Below, piece by piece: positions 27,071 through 35,700 of a stretch of 64,000 nucleotides of DNA. Under the pieces are notes generated by a model. The model made no database searches, was not told the DNA's origin, and saw nothing but the letters and a program-made list of their open reading frames with translations. The stretch spans positions 62,001 through 126,000 of the forward strand of contig NZ_OGVD01000004.1 of NCBI RefSeq assembly GCF_900258045.1, written 5' to 3'. The position numbers were made by a program, and so were the translations under genes. The DNA is from Sphingorhabdus sp. EL138 (GTDB lineage: Bacteria > Pseudomonadota > Alphaproteobacteria > Sphingomonadales > Sphingomonadaceae). Each line of letters begins with the position of its first letter. Positions within the stretch are counted from its first letter, which is position 1.

Positions 27071-27685
27071 CTAGGAATCCCGGTTTTCGGCCGCTGTTTC
27101 ATTTATCAATTGTGATATCATAGTGGCGGTATCGAAAATTGTCGCTTCTGTATCCAGGACAGCATTGTCGACCAGCATCTCTACAATGGCGTAGCCGGTC
27201 TCTACGATAATTTGAGACCGTCTTTCCATCTTGTCGCGATCCTGATCCTGGCCTTGGACCATCTGGATCGCAATAAAGCGCTCAACCATCTTCTCATGAG
27301 ATGATCGGCGAACGTCTACCAGTTGCGGGGTGGCGTGGAGCGCTCGCATGATCCAGGAAGCGCCTTTCTGGGCGATGGTGACTTCATATTGCCCACGCAA
27401 CTGGTCGGCAATTTGCTGGACGGTCGGAGCAGGGCCTGATTCTTCAAGCGCTTCATAAAGCGCTTCGTTCTGCACCCGCATCAGACGTTCCCCCAATTGC
27501 TTGAGCACGGAATATTTGTTGGGAAAATAGCGATAGAGAGCAGGCGGCGTTAACCCGGCGCGTTCGCAGATCAGATTGGTGTTGAGTTTGTCGAAACCGA
27601 GTTCCTCCAGCAGTTCCGCAGTGGCATCCAAAATGCGGTCGATAGTGCCCTCACTCCGCTTCTGTCTCGGTTTTCTGCGTGTCAT
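27071..27685 (-). CDS. TetR/AcrR-family transcriptional regulator
   Basis: A 204-residue TetR protein. The frame extends upstream to a TTG, but the ATG at 27685 gives the normal start. The N-terminal HTH reads ILDATAELLEELGFDKLNTNLICERAGLTPPALYRYFPNKYSVLKQL; the remaining helices form the ligand domain. It is divergent from the cytochrome c gene and convergent with the P450, so either could be its target. Confidence 0.87.
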   Translation of the reverse strand: MTRRKPRQKRSEGTIDRILDATAELLEELGFDKLNTNLICERAGLTPPALYRYFPNKYSVLKQLGERLMRVQNEALYEALEESGPAPTVQQIADQLRGQYEVTIAQKGASWIMRALHATPQLVDVRRSSHEKMVERFIAIQMVQGQDQDRDKMERRSQIIVETGYAIVEMLVDNAVLDTEATIFDTATMISQLINETAAENRDS

Positions 27686-27700
27686 GGCAACATCTTGACC

Positions 27701-27729
27701 TGTCTCATTACTAATGATAGTTATAACTA
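27701..27729. promoter_or_regulatory. Candidate TetR operator between divergent genes
   Basis: CATTACTAATG (5-bp arms around one base) and the perfect 12-bp palindrome TAGTTATAACTA (27718-27729) lie in the gap between the TetR gene and the cytochrome gene. CTAATGATAGT here (27711-27721) resembles TTAATGAAAGT at 25604-25614 in front of the P450, 9 of 11 identical. Confidence 0.4.
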
Positions 27730-27758
27730 CCGTTTTGGAGATTGGCAAGGATCAAATC

Positions 27759-28154
27759 ATGAAAAAACTGATGGCTTTCGGGTTTTTAACTCTGGTCGCC
27801 TGTGGGCAGCAAAATGATGGAGCGACAGCGGATGGTCAGGCAGATACCGTGGTCGATCTTGCGCCAACCGAATTGGATATTTCAAAGGCGGCCGAGACAG
27901 TGCCTACCGATTTACAGCTCGCGGCGAAATATGATCGCAGCTGCCGGTCTTGCCATTCAACACCGGATGCCGGTGCACCTTTAACAGCACATAAAGTGGC
28001 CTGGGATGAGCGCTTCAAGGCCAAGGACGCGAACGCCTTGCTCACCTCCACCAAAAATGGACTGAACGCCATGCCTGCCATGGGGCTTTGCAATGACTGC
28101 ACGGACGATGAGCTTATGGAACTTACAGCCTTTATGGCCGGGAGGACGATCTGA
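27759..28154 (+). CDS. Lipoprotein c-type cytochrome (c5-like)
   Basis: A 131-residue protein; ATG 27759 has AAGGA eight bases upstream. It has a lipoprotein signal (MKKLMAFGFLTLVAC) and one heme-binding motif CRSCH. Axial Met is probably in NAMPAMG, followed by the second cysteine pair CNDC that is typical of cytochrome c5. It should be a membrane-anchored periplasmic electron carrier. The stop overlaps the next gene in TGATG, so it probably takes electrons from the FAD oxidase that follows. Confidence 0.8.
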   Translation: MKKLMAFGFLTLVACGQQNDGATADGQADTVVDLAPTELDISKAAETVPTDLQLAAKYDRSCRSCHSTPDAGAPLTAHKVAWDERFKAKDANALLTSTKNGLNAMPAMGLCNDCTDDELMELTAFMAGRTI

Positions 28155-29566
28155 TGGCTGTATCACGAAGAACCCTGTTGCTCGGCGGCGCGGCTGCTGC
28201 GGTCGCGATACCGGTTGGCAGTCAGCTTTGGTGGTCATCCAAGGATTTTGTTCGAGAAGGTTTTGATCCTGCACTGCCCAAGGCACCGGCCGGTGAACGC
28301 GCGTGGGTGAACTGGTCAGGCATTCAAAAGGCGACTCCAAAATCGCTTTTGGCACCAGCCAATGCGAAGGAGCTGGCGGCTCAAATCCGAACCACGCCTG
28401 CACCTGTTCGGCCGGTTGGTAGCGGTCATAGCTTTACCCCGCTTTGTCCGTCTGAAGGCACCATGATTGACGTCAGTGCGATGTCCGGGCTCGTGTCTCA
28501 TGACATAGCAGCGGGCATCGCTAGAATGGGAGCAGGAACACGATTGCAGCAAGCCGCACGTCTGCTCCACGAACAGGGGCTGGCCTTCGCCAACCTGCCC
28601 GATATTGATGTACAAACACTTGCTGGTGGATTTGGAACAGCAACCCACGGTACCGGTCGAAATCTGACCGCAATTCACGACTATGTGCGCGGTTTCGAAA
28701 TGGTCACCCCAGCAGGAGAAACTCTTGAAGTCAGCGCAGATCAACAGCCAGAACTGTTTCAGGCAGGCAAGGTTTCGCTTGGCGTTCTTGGCATAATTGC
28801 GCGCTATGATCTGGCGGTTGAGCCGGCCTTCAACCTGCACCGGCGGGTCAAGCTGGTCAAAACGGAAGAGATACTTGATCAATATCTGGCGCTATCCGAA
28901 AAGCACCGCAATTTTGAAGCGTTGTTTTTCCCGGGAACCGGTCATGGCGCTACGCTGATCCATGACAAATATGACGGAGCTGTAGAAGGCGAAGAACCCA
29001 ATCAGGATGAAGACTTTCTAGCCGATCTGCGGCAATTGCGTGACTATTTTGGCTGGTGGCCATGGCTGCGGCGAAAAATCTTCGAAACTTCTACCGACCC
29101 TGACACCGGTGAAGACATGACCGATGCGGGCTGGAAATTGCTGGCAACCAGCCGCCCCACCAAGTTCAATGAAATGGAATATCATATTCCTCTGGACAAT
29201 GGGATGGAGACACTTCGCAAGGTGCTCTCTAAAATGGAAAGTCGCAAGGATGCCTTTTTCCCGATCGAGGCACGTGTAACGGCACCCGATGATGCTTGGC
29301 TATCTCCCTTTAACGACGGCCGGCGCCTTTCCATCGCCATTCACGCGCAGGCGGATGAAAACTATGAATTCTTCTTCTCAGAATTTGAACCGATATTTCG
29401 TGCCGCGGGCGGACGGCCCCACTGGGGAAAGCTGCATAGCCTGACGGCCAAGGACCTGGCGGCGCTTTATCCGCAATTCGGGGCGTTTAATGACCTGCGC
29501 CAACAGCTTGATCCAGATGGGAAAATGCTAAACCCCTATATGGCAAAATTGCTGGGAGCAGGATAG
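28154..29566 (+). CDS. Tat-exported FAD-dependent D-arabinono-1,4-lactone oxidase family protein
   Basis: A 470-residue flavoprotein of the VAO/ALO family. The N-terminus carries a Tat signal (SRRTLLLGGAAAAVAIPVGS). The FAD-binding PCMH domain has RPVGSGHSF and GTATHGTGRN; the C-terminal ALO domain ends with the hallmark HWGKLHSLTAKDLAALYP. These enzymes oxidise aldonolactones or sugar alcohols at C1/C2. Export and coupling to a cytochrome c suggest a periplasmic dehydrogenase passing electrons to the cytochrome rather than to oxygen. Confidence 0.82.
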   Translation: MAVSRRTLLLGGAAAAVAIPVGSQLWWSSKDFVREGFDPALPKAPAGERAWVNWSGIQKATPKSLLAPANAKELAAQIRTTPAPVRPVGSGHSFTPLCPSEGTMIDVSAMSGLVSHDIAAGIARMGAGTRLQQAARLLHEQGLAFANLPDIDVQTLAGGFGTATHGTGRNLTAIHDYVRGFEMVTPAGETLEVSADQQPELFQAGKVSLGVLGIIARYDLAVEPAFNLHRRVKLVKTEEILDQYLALSEKHRNFEALFFPGTGHGATLIHDKYDGAVEGEEPNQDEDFLADLRQLRDYFGWWPWLRRKIFETSTDPDTGEDMTDAGWKLLATSRPTKFNEMEYHIPLDNGMETLRKVLSKMESRKDAFFPIEARVTAPDDAWLSPFNDGRRLSIAIHAQADENYEFFFSEFEPIFRAAGGRPHWGKLHSLTAKDLAALYPQFGAFNDLRQQLDPDGKMLNPYMAKLLGAG

Positions 29567-29567
29567 G

Positions 29568-30851
29568 ATGGCAAAACTCAGCCGCAGAAAAATCCTGATT
29601 GGCGGCGCAGTTGTTGCGGGAGGAACAGCGTTGGCAATCGGAAGATCATCGGATGAAAGTGGGCCGCGCAAGCCCTATTTTCTGGACATGCAAAAGGCGT
29701 TGAAGGCGGCCAATATTGCGCAACCAACATTGGTAATCGATCGCGCGCGCCTGAATACCAATATCGACCAGCTTATGTCGGACCTGCCTGATGGAATGGG
29801 CTACCGCATCGTTGCAAAGTCGCTGCCTTCGCTGGACCTGATCGGCCATGTCCGTGCGCGCAGCGGTACTGATCGTTTGATGACGTTCAACCTCCCGATG
29901 TTGTTGGCGCTTTCAGAAGCTATGCCGGAGGCGAGTCAATTGCTCGGCAAACCGTTACCTGCCCAAGCGGCGAAAAATTATTTCAATGCTTTATCACCGG
30001 ACAAAGCCGAAGCGGGAGCACGGATTGAGTGGCTGGTCGATACGCCGGCGCGGCTTGATCAATATGCGGCAATTGCGGATGCGCAAGGAGCAGACATGGC
30101 GATCAATATCGAACTGGATGTCGGTCTGCACCGCGGCGGTATGGAGCCAGGCGATGCGCTATCGGGGATGATGGAGACAATTCGCCAATCCAACCGTCTC
30201 AGCTTTGCCGGAATGATGGGTTATGAGCCCCATCTTTCGAAACTGCCCATAGCTTTGGGTTGGCAGGAAAGAGCCAAAGAAGGTGCCTGGGCGATATATC
30301 GGGAGGCTCTTAGTACAGCTGACGATGTTTTTGGTGAGAGCAACGTCAGGGCTTCGACTCGCAATGCAGCCGGCAGTCCGACATATCGGCTTTATGAAGA
30401 CACTGAAATTGCCAACGAATTGTCGATTGGGTCGGCGCTCGTCAAACCAACTGATTTCGATACGGACTTGCTTGAAGCGTTTCAGCCAGCTGCCTTTATT
30501 GCGACGCCGGCAATCAAGGTACTCGACGAAACCCGCTTGCCGGCACTTGAGTTTGCTGATGGCGCCAAGCGAATGATCGACCCAAATCTCGACAAGACGA
30601 TATTCATGTACGGTGGTAAATGGATGGCTCTTCCCGAAGATCCGCCGGGCTTGCGTTACAACAGCACTTTTGGTCATTCCAGTAATCAGGAAATGCTAAA
30701 TGGAGGCCCTAATACCGACCTAAAGCCTGATGATTTCGTCTTCCTGCGTCCGACCCAAAGTGAGGCTGTTTTTTTGCAATTTGGAGATATTGCCGTTTAC
30801 GAGAACGGAGCCATTGTTGATAGCTGGTCGGTATTTCCGGCGTCTGCATGA
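29568..30851 (+). CDS. Tat-exported PLP enzyme of the DSD1/alanine-racemase-fold family
   Basis: A 427-residue protein with a Tat-type signal (LSRRKILIGGAVVAGG). The fold-type III barrel has the PLP Lys in YRIVAKSLPS and the phosphate loop region; the C-terminal beta domain follows. D-threonine aldolases and D-serine dehydratases carry a His-x-Cys or His-x-Asp metal site near the end, but here the place reads RPTQSEAVFLQFGD, so that metal site appears to be missing. The gene starts two bases after the oxidase stop. It may act on a D-amino or amino-alcohol compound in the periplasm. It is the last gene left of the transposon. Confidence 0.72.
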   Translation: MAKLSRRKILIGGAVVAGGTALAIGRSSDESGPRKPYFLDMQKALKAANIAQPTLVIDRARLNTNIDQLMSDLPDGMGYRIVAKSLPSLDLIGHVRARSGTDRLMTFNLPMLLALSEAMPEASQLLGKPLPAQAAKNYFNALSPDKAEAGARIEWLVDTPARLDQYAAIADAQGADMAINIELDVGLHRGGMEPGDALSGMMETIRQSNRLSFAGMMGYEPHLSKLPIALGWQERAKEGAWAIYREALSTADDVFGESNVRASTRNAAGSPTYRLYEDTEIANELSIGSALVKPTDFDTDLLEAFQPAAFIATPAIKVLDETRLPALEFADGAKRMIDPNLDKTIFMYGGKWMALPEDPPGLRYNSTFGHSSNQEMLNGGPNTDLKPDDFVFLRPTQSEAVFLQFGDIAVYENGAIVDSWSVFPASA

Positions 30852-30930
30852 TTGCGTGCGCTTTCCCGGATCAAGCGAACGCCTCCAACTTTCAGTCTAT
30901 TCAGGAAAGGACCAATAGATGTGATCTTAC

Positions 30931-30999
30931 ATTCTGTCGTTACCATTAGGATTTGTCGCGGGATAAAGCGAGATTATCCGGGATAATGTGGGACAGAAT
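30931..30999. repeat. Left-end inverted repeat region of the transposon
   Basis: TGTC motifs start at 30935 and 30954, 19 bases apart. The second is part of the 22-base match to the right end. ATTCTGTC (30931-30938) also has an exact inverted copy GACAGAAT at 30992-30999, with GGATAA/TTATCC between. These look like transposase or regulator sites. Confidence 0.55.
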
Positions 31000-31125
31000 A
31001 GATTTTTTGGGAGAACTGATATCCTATGCCGGTGAGGATGTTCTTCATTTGTGATTATCAATGCCATCGCCATTGAGAACGAATGATCAAATTCCTGATA
31101 TTGCAGTTTGGGACTTTGGCCGTTG

Positions 31126-32040
31126 TCAGGGTGCGTCCTGATAGAGCGTTTCACATACGGTTCTAATGATCTCGATCATGTTTCTTGCCGGCGGGGACAG
31201 GGGGCTGCGGCGACGATGGGTTATATAGGCTGAGCGTGGCGTAAATAGAGAGGCGTGGGTTATGCCAGTTAAGATGCCGCTTTTTTCCTCTAGAGCAAAT
31301 ATGTCCTTGTTGAGCCCGCAAACATAATTGTCCTGTTCTATCAAAGCTTTGGTGAGGGTATCGGACGTTGTTTCGACAGCTATTTTGGGTGGCTCCAATC
31401 CGGCCATCAAAAAGGCGCTACTGATTCTATCCCAATTACCTAGCCCGCGAGCAACGACCCACGGATATTTTGCCAGATGCTCAAGATCAATATCATCGGT
31501 TCTGCTGAGCGGATGATCCCGGCGCATGACCAGCCGCCGTTCATGTTTATACTTTAACTCAATGCTGGTCAGTTCGTTGTGTAGCAGTCGCGCTGGTGGC
31601 AGCGACACGATGAAATCAAATTCGCCACGTTCCAGTGCCGGGAAAAGCGCTGGTGATAGGCCATGTTCGACATGGATATGGATGTCAGGCCAGCGTCTGC
31701 GAAACAGATGCAAGGCTTCGGGCAATATTCTGGGCAGGAATGGAGGCGCACCGCCTATCACTAGCTGGCCTTTGTGGGAATCACGTAGCGCTTCAACTTC
31801 TGCTTGAATCAATCGGCTTTCTGTCAGCAGCAGCTTTGCCCGCCGTTCAATGGCCTCTGCAAATTTGGTTGGTTCGGCCCCGTGGCGCCCACGTTCGAAC
31901 AGTTTTACATCCAGTTGATCCTCAAGCCTTTTTATATTCTTGCTGATCGCGGGTTGTGACATGCCCATAGCATCTGCTGCCCGCGCGAAGTTGCGAGAAT
32001 CCATCACAGCTAGAAAGACTTGTAGGCGTGAAAGTTCCAT
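31126..32040 (-). CDS. LysR-family transcriptional regulator (copy 1)
   Basis: A 304-residue LysR protein with N-terminal HTH (FARAADAMGMSQPAISKNIKRLEDQLDVKLFERGRHG) and a periplasmic-binding-like effector domain. It is a close paralogue of the LysR gene at 43255-44196. The two agree over nearly the full length, and the similarity goes on past the stop of this copy: another frame reads NGQSPKLQ, matching NGQSPRLQ at the end of copy 2. So this copy lost its original C-terminus by a frameshift. It is divergent from the adhesin gene with 705 bases between, and may control it. Confidence 0.85.
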   Translation of the reverse strand: MELSRLQVFLAVMDSRNFARAADAMGMSQPAISKNIKRLEDQLDVKLFERGRHGAEPTKFAEAIERRAKLLLTESRLIQAEVEALRDSHKGQLVIGGAPPFLPRILPEALHLFRRRWPDIHIHVEHGLSPALFPALERGEFDFIVSLPPARLLHNELTSIELKYKHERRLVMRRDHPLSRTDDIDLEHLAKYPWVVARGLGNWDRISSAFLMAGLEPPKIAVETTSDTLTKALIEQDNYVCGLNKDIFALEEKSGILTGITHASLFTPRSAYITHRRRSPLSPPARNMIEIIRTVCETLYQDAP

Positions 32041-32745
32041 TGGTTACCAGTCAATCGCTCGGCAAAATTGCCGGGCAGTTTGGGAGATGAGTGATATTTG
32101 ACGAAGCAGCCCGTTACTCAGGAAAGCCCGTCAAACAATGACCTGAGGTTTGGATAACAGCCTAATCTGCCCCGGTATTGGCCAATGGTTTTGTTGTGGA
32201 GTTAATGGAGGCTGCCCCATTTCCACCCTCAAGTTTCCTGAGTTTGCTGGCGATTGGCCGCTTGCGACCTTTCAAGTTAATCTGTGTCATTGGTAAAGTC
32301 CCTGTTTCCCGCAATGGTAAAAAATACCAAATTATAGATAAGATATCGGTAAAAATGCCTATTCCGATAAGTTATAGAAGTGGCTCTTGATGGAATTATA
32401 TTCCACTGACAATTGCTATTTTTAATATATTCCATTTGGTTATTGATTTTTTACTTCGTGGAATTGTTCAATACTATCTGATCATTGCTAATCCAGCTCC
32501 CGTAACAGGGAGTTAGCAATGATATTTTCTGAATCGGCTGGTTTCACACCCTGTCTCGCGTTTCTGCGGGCTACAGCGTTGATACCAGCTTCGATCATCC
32601 GTTTTTTGCGATCATTCGATTCGGCTCAGGGCGATTCGGCTCAAGTCGGCAGCCTGCCCGAACGGGTTAGGCCGGTGGCGCAAGCTCCTCATCCAATTCC
32701 ATAATATTCCAGCATCTATTTTTTGAAGTTCAGGGAGAATTTTCA
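32041..32745. promoter_or_regulatory. Long regulatory gap between LysR copy 1 and the adhesin gene
   Basis: 705 bases without a supported gene. The middle (about 32290-32480) is strongly A+T rich. It holds TGGAATTATATTCCA (32391-32405, 6-bp arms) and two more ATATTCCA-like copies near 32427 and 32702. An 11-bp inverted repeat ATCATTGCTAA/TTAGCAATGAT (32481-32491 and 32513-32523) encloses CTCCC/GGGAG. A direct repeat GATTCGGCTCA occurs near 32620-32645. These are candidate LysR operators or leader structures. Confidence 0.45.
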
Positions 32746-35700
32746 GTGACTGTATCAACCATCAAATCCGACGATTTCGGCGCCAATGATTTCCGTGAGA
32801 GCATCTTTCACCAGAGCCACGGTGGTCGCGTTGTAAAAGTCGATGGCGGTGCAGGCAGCTACGCGCCTTCTTCGCGCTTATTTGGCAGCCTGTTTGCGGG
32901 CACCAGTGCGGCAGCGATGGCGCTGTCCACCATGTTTGCGGGCACGATGCTGGTCGTGCCCACCGATACGGCGATGGCGGGGGCGACTTGTGCCACTGTT
33001 GACGACGGTAGTGGTTCGGGTGGCGCGGGAGTCCCAGATGACGGTGCGGAGGCTGATGGTGATAGGTCTTTTGCCTGTGGTACCGCTGCAACAGCAACCG
33101 GCACGGAGGCTCTAGCCCTCGGCCATACCGCTCAAGCTAGTGCGGAAAATGCCGTGGCAATAGGGAGAAATGCTGTTGCGAGTGGTTTCGAGAGCCTGGC
33201 AATTGGTAGAAATGTTCAGGCGATAGGCGCTAGATCTGCCGCAATCGGATTCGATGCGCGGGCGGAAAATGCTGGTACCGCCATTGGGACCAGTGCAAGG
33301 GCTACCGGACAGGCATCGAACGCATTGGGCCGACTAGCTCAGGCTACCGCTACTCGGGCTACCGCCGTCGGACTATTGGCTGAGGCAAATGCCGAGAATG
33401 CAGTCGCGCTTGGTCAAACTTCGATGGCCACTATTTTGGACGGAACGGCACTTGGCAGCACCGCAAATGCCAGTGGCACTGCGGGTAATGTCGCCCTTGG
33501 CGCTGCGGCAACCAATGCTGCCCCGGTCGCTGCGACGGCTTATGGTGTCGGTGGTGCGACGGTGCAGACTCAAGTATCGGTCGGCGGCGGTGCCTATCCT
33601 GTTCGGCGCATCACAAATGTTGCGCCGGGCGCAGATGGCAATGATGCGGTCAATGTTTCGCAACTTACCGACCAGGTCACGGTCATCGACAATCTGCTAA
33701 GTTCAGGCGACTTGGTTGATGCCGCCGGCAATGCTGTCGCCAATCCCTTTACCTATGAAGGCGCGCGTTCAGATGTTCAGGCGGTGTTTGACGCGATTGA
33801 TACCGATATTGATGCGCTTCAGGCCGCCGGACCGGGCGCAGGTGATTTTGTCTCCGATCAAACCGCGCCCTATGTCGCGCCGGTTGCGTCCGGAAATAAC
33901 GCCTCTGCTGGTGGCGATGGAGCGGTAGCTTCGGGGGATAGCGCACTGGCTTTGGGCAATGCCGCACAGGCGACGACGGGTGTTGCCGTGGCCGTCGGCT
34001 CCAGTTCCATGGCAACTGGCAATCTTTCAACGGCAGTTGGGGCTGGAAGTAGAGCGGAGAGTGAGGAAGCTGTTGCGGTTGGTCATCAAACGGTAGCCTT
34101 TGCGGAGAACGCTTCGGCTTTTGGTTCTAACAGTGGAGCGCGCCGCTTGGGTGGCACCGCCATAGGTGCGAGTGCCGATGCTCAAAATGACTTTGATGTG
34201 GCGCTGGGTGCGTTATCGGTCACAGGTGTGGCTGGCGGTGTGGCTTATGGTACACAGGCCGCGGCACCAGGCTCGGTCGTTTCCATTGGTACGGCGGGTA
34301 ATGAGCGGCGCATTCAAAATCTATCAGGCGGTGTAAATGCTACTGATGCGGTCAATGTTGCGCAGCTTTCTGATCAGGCGGATCAGATTGACGCATTGAT
34401 TGGCAGCAACAATTTGGTCGACGCCAATGGTAACTTGACCAATGCTACAGTCGCGACGGTGGGTGGAACAAACTACACCACCGTTCAATCGGCGATTGAG
34501 GCTGCTGCCGGGCTTGCCGGTTCGGGCGGCGGTGATTTTGCAACCAGCGTGGTGTCGACTACGGTTGCCGCTGCAGCTTCCGGTGACGATGCATCGGCTG
34601 GTGGTGATGGCGCTGTTGCGTCTGGCGTTCGTTCGTTGGCACTTGGTGCTGGTGCGACCGCAAGTGCGAACAATAGCGTGGCACTGGGTTCCGGTTCGAT
34701 AACTGCTGCAATAGGCGGCGCGGCCTATGGTACAGGAACTGCAGCCCCGGCAAGCGTTCTGGCTATCGGTAACCGCCGGATCCAGGGTGTTTCTGGTGGT
34801 GTGAATGGCACTGATGCCGTTAACGTGGCGCAGCTGACGGATCAGGCGGACCAGATTGATGCGCTGATCGGCAGCAACAATCTGATCGACGCCAATGGTA
34901 ACCGGACCAATGCTACAGTCGCCACTGTTGGCGGCACAGCCTACACGACGGTTCAGGAAGCGATTGAAGCAGCGGCCATGACCGGAGGATCCGGTGGTGG
35001 TGATTTCCTGAGCGATCCTCTCAGTGGCGGTGCACCCACTGTAGCGGCTGGTACCGGGGCTTCGGCAGGCGGAGAGGGGGCGGTTGCCTCAGCTAGTCGT
35101 TCACTGGCGCTTGGTGCATTTGCAGAGGCAACATCTCAAGCTGCGACGGCGATTGGTCTTCGTGCAGAAGCCAGCGGTGCTTTCTCCATAGCGGCAGGTT
35201 TTGACTCAACGGCTTCGGGCGACAATGCGGTTGCAATTGGTCGGGATGCGACCGCCACGGCTGCGGGTGATGTGGCCCTTGGCCAAGGTTCGACAACCGG
35301 CGCGATCGGCGGTCTGGCTTATGGTACGCAGGCAGCAGCGCCAGCCAGTGCGTTTGCGATTGGCAATCGCCGCATCCAGGGTGTTTCGGGCGGTGTAAAT
35401 GCCACCGACGCCGTCAATGTTGCGCAGCTTTCCGATCAAGCAGACCAGATTGACGCGTTGCTTGGCAGCAACAATCTGATCGATGCCAATGGTAACCAGA
35501 CCGGCGGTACAGTCGCGACGGTTGGTGGTACGGCATATACAACGGTTCAAGAGGCGATTGAGGCGGCTGCGATGACCGGCGGCTCTGGCGGCGGTGATTT
35601 TACCACCGATGGAACAACTGGTACGGCCGCGCAGTCCAATGGTGCGGACTCTTCGGCAGGCGGTAACGCGGCTGTGGCAACAGGCGACAGCGCGCTCGCA

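Noticed and set aside
30927-31154. 75-codon minus-strand frame after LysR copy 1
   Set aside because: The first part is the frameshifted end of the LysR gene (NGQSPKLQ) and the rest runs into the transposon end; not an independent gene.
32519-32704. 61-codon plus-strand frame upstream of the adhesin
   Set aside because: Its ATG lies inside an inverted-repeat arm, no ribosome binding site is seen and the product has no features; kept only as part of the regulatory gap.
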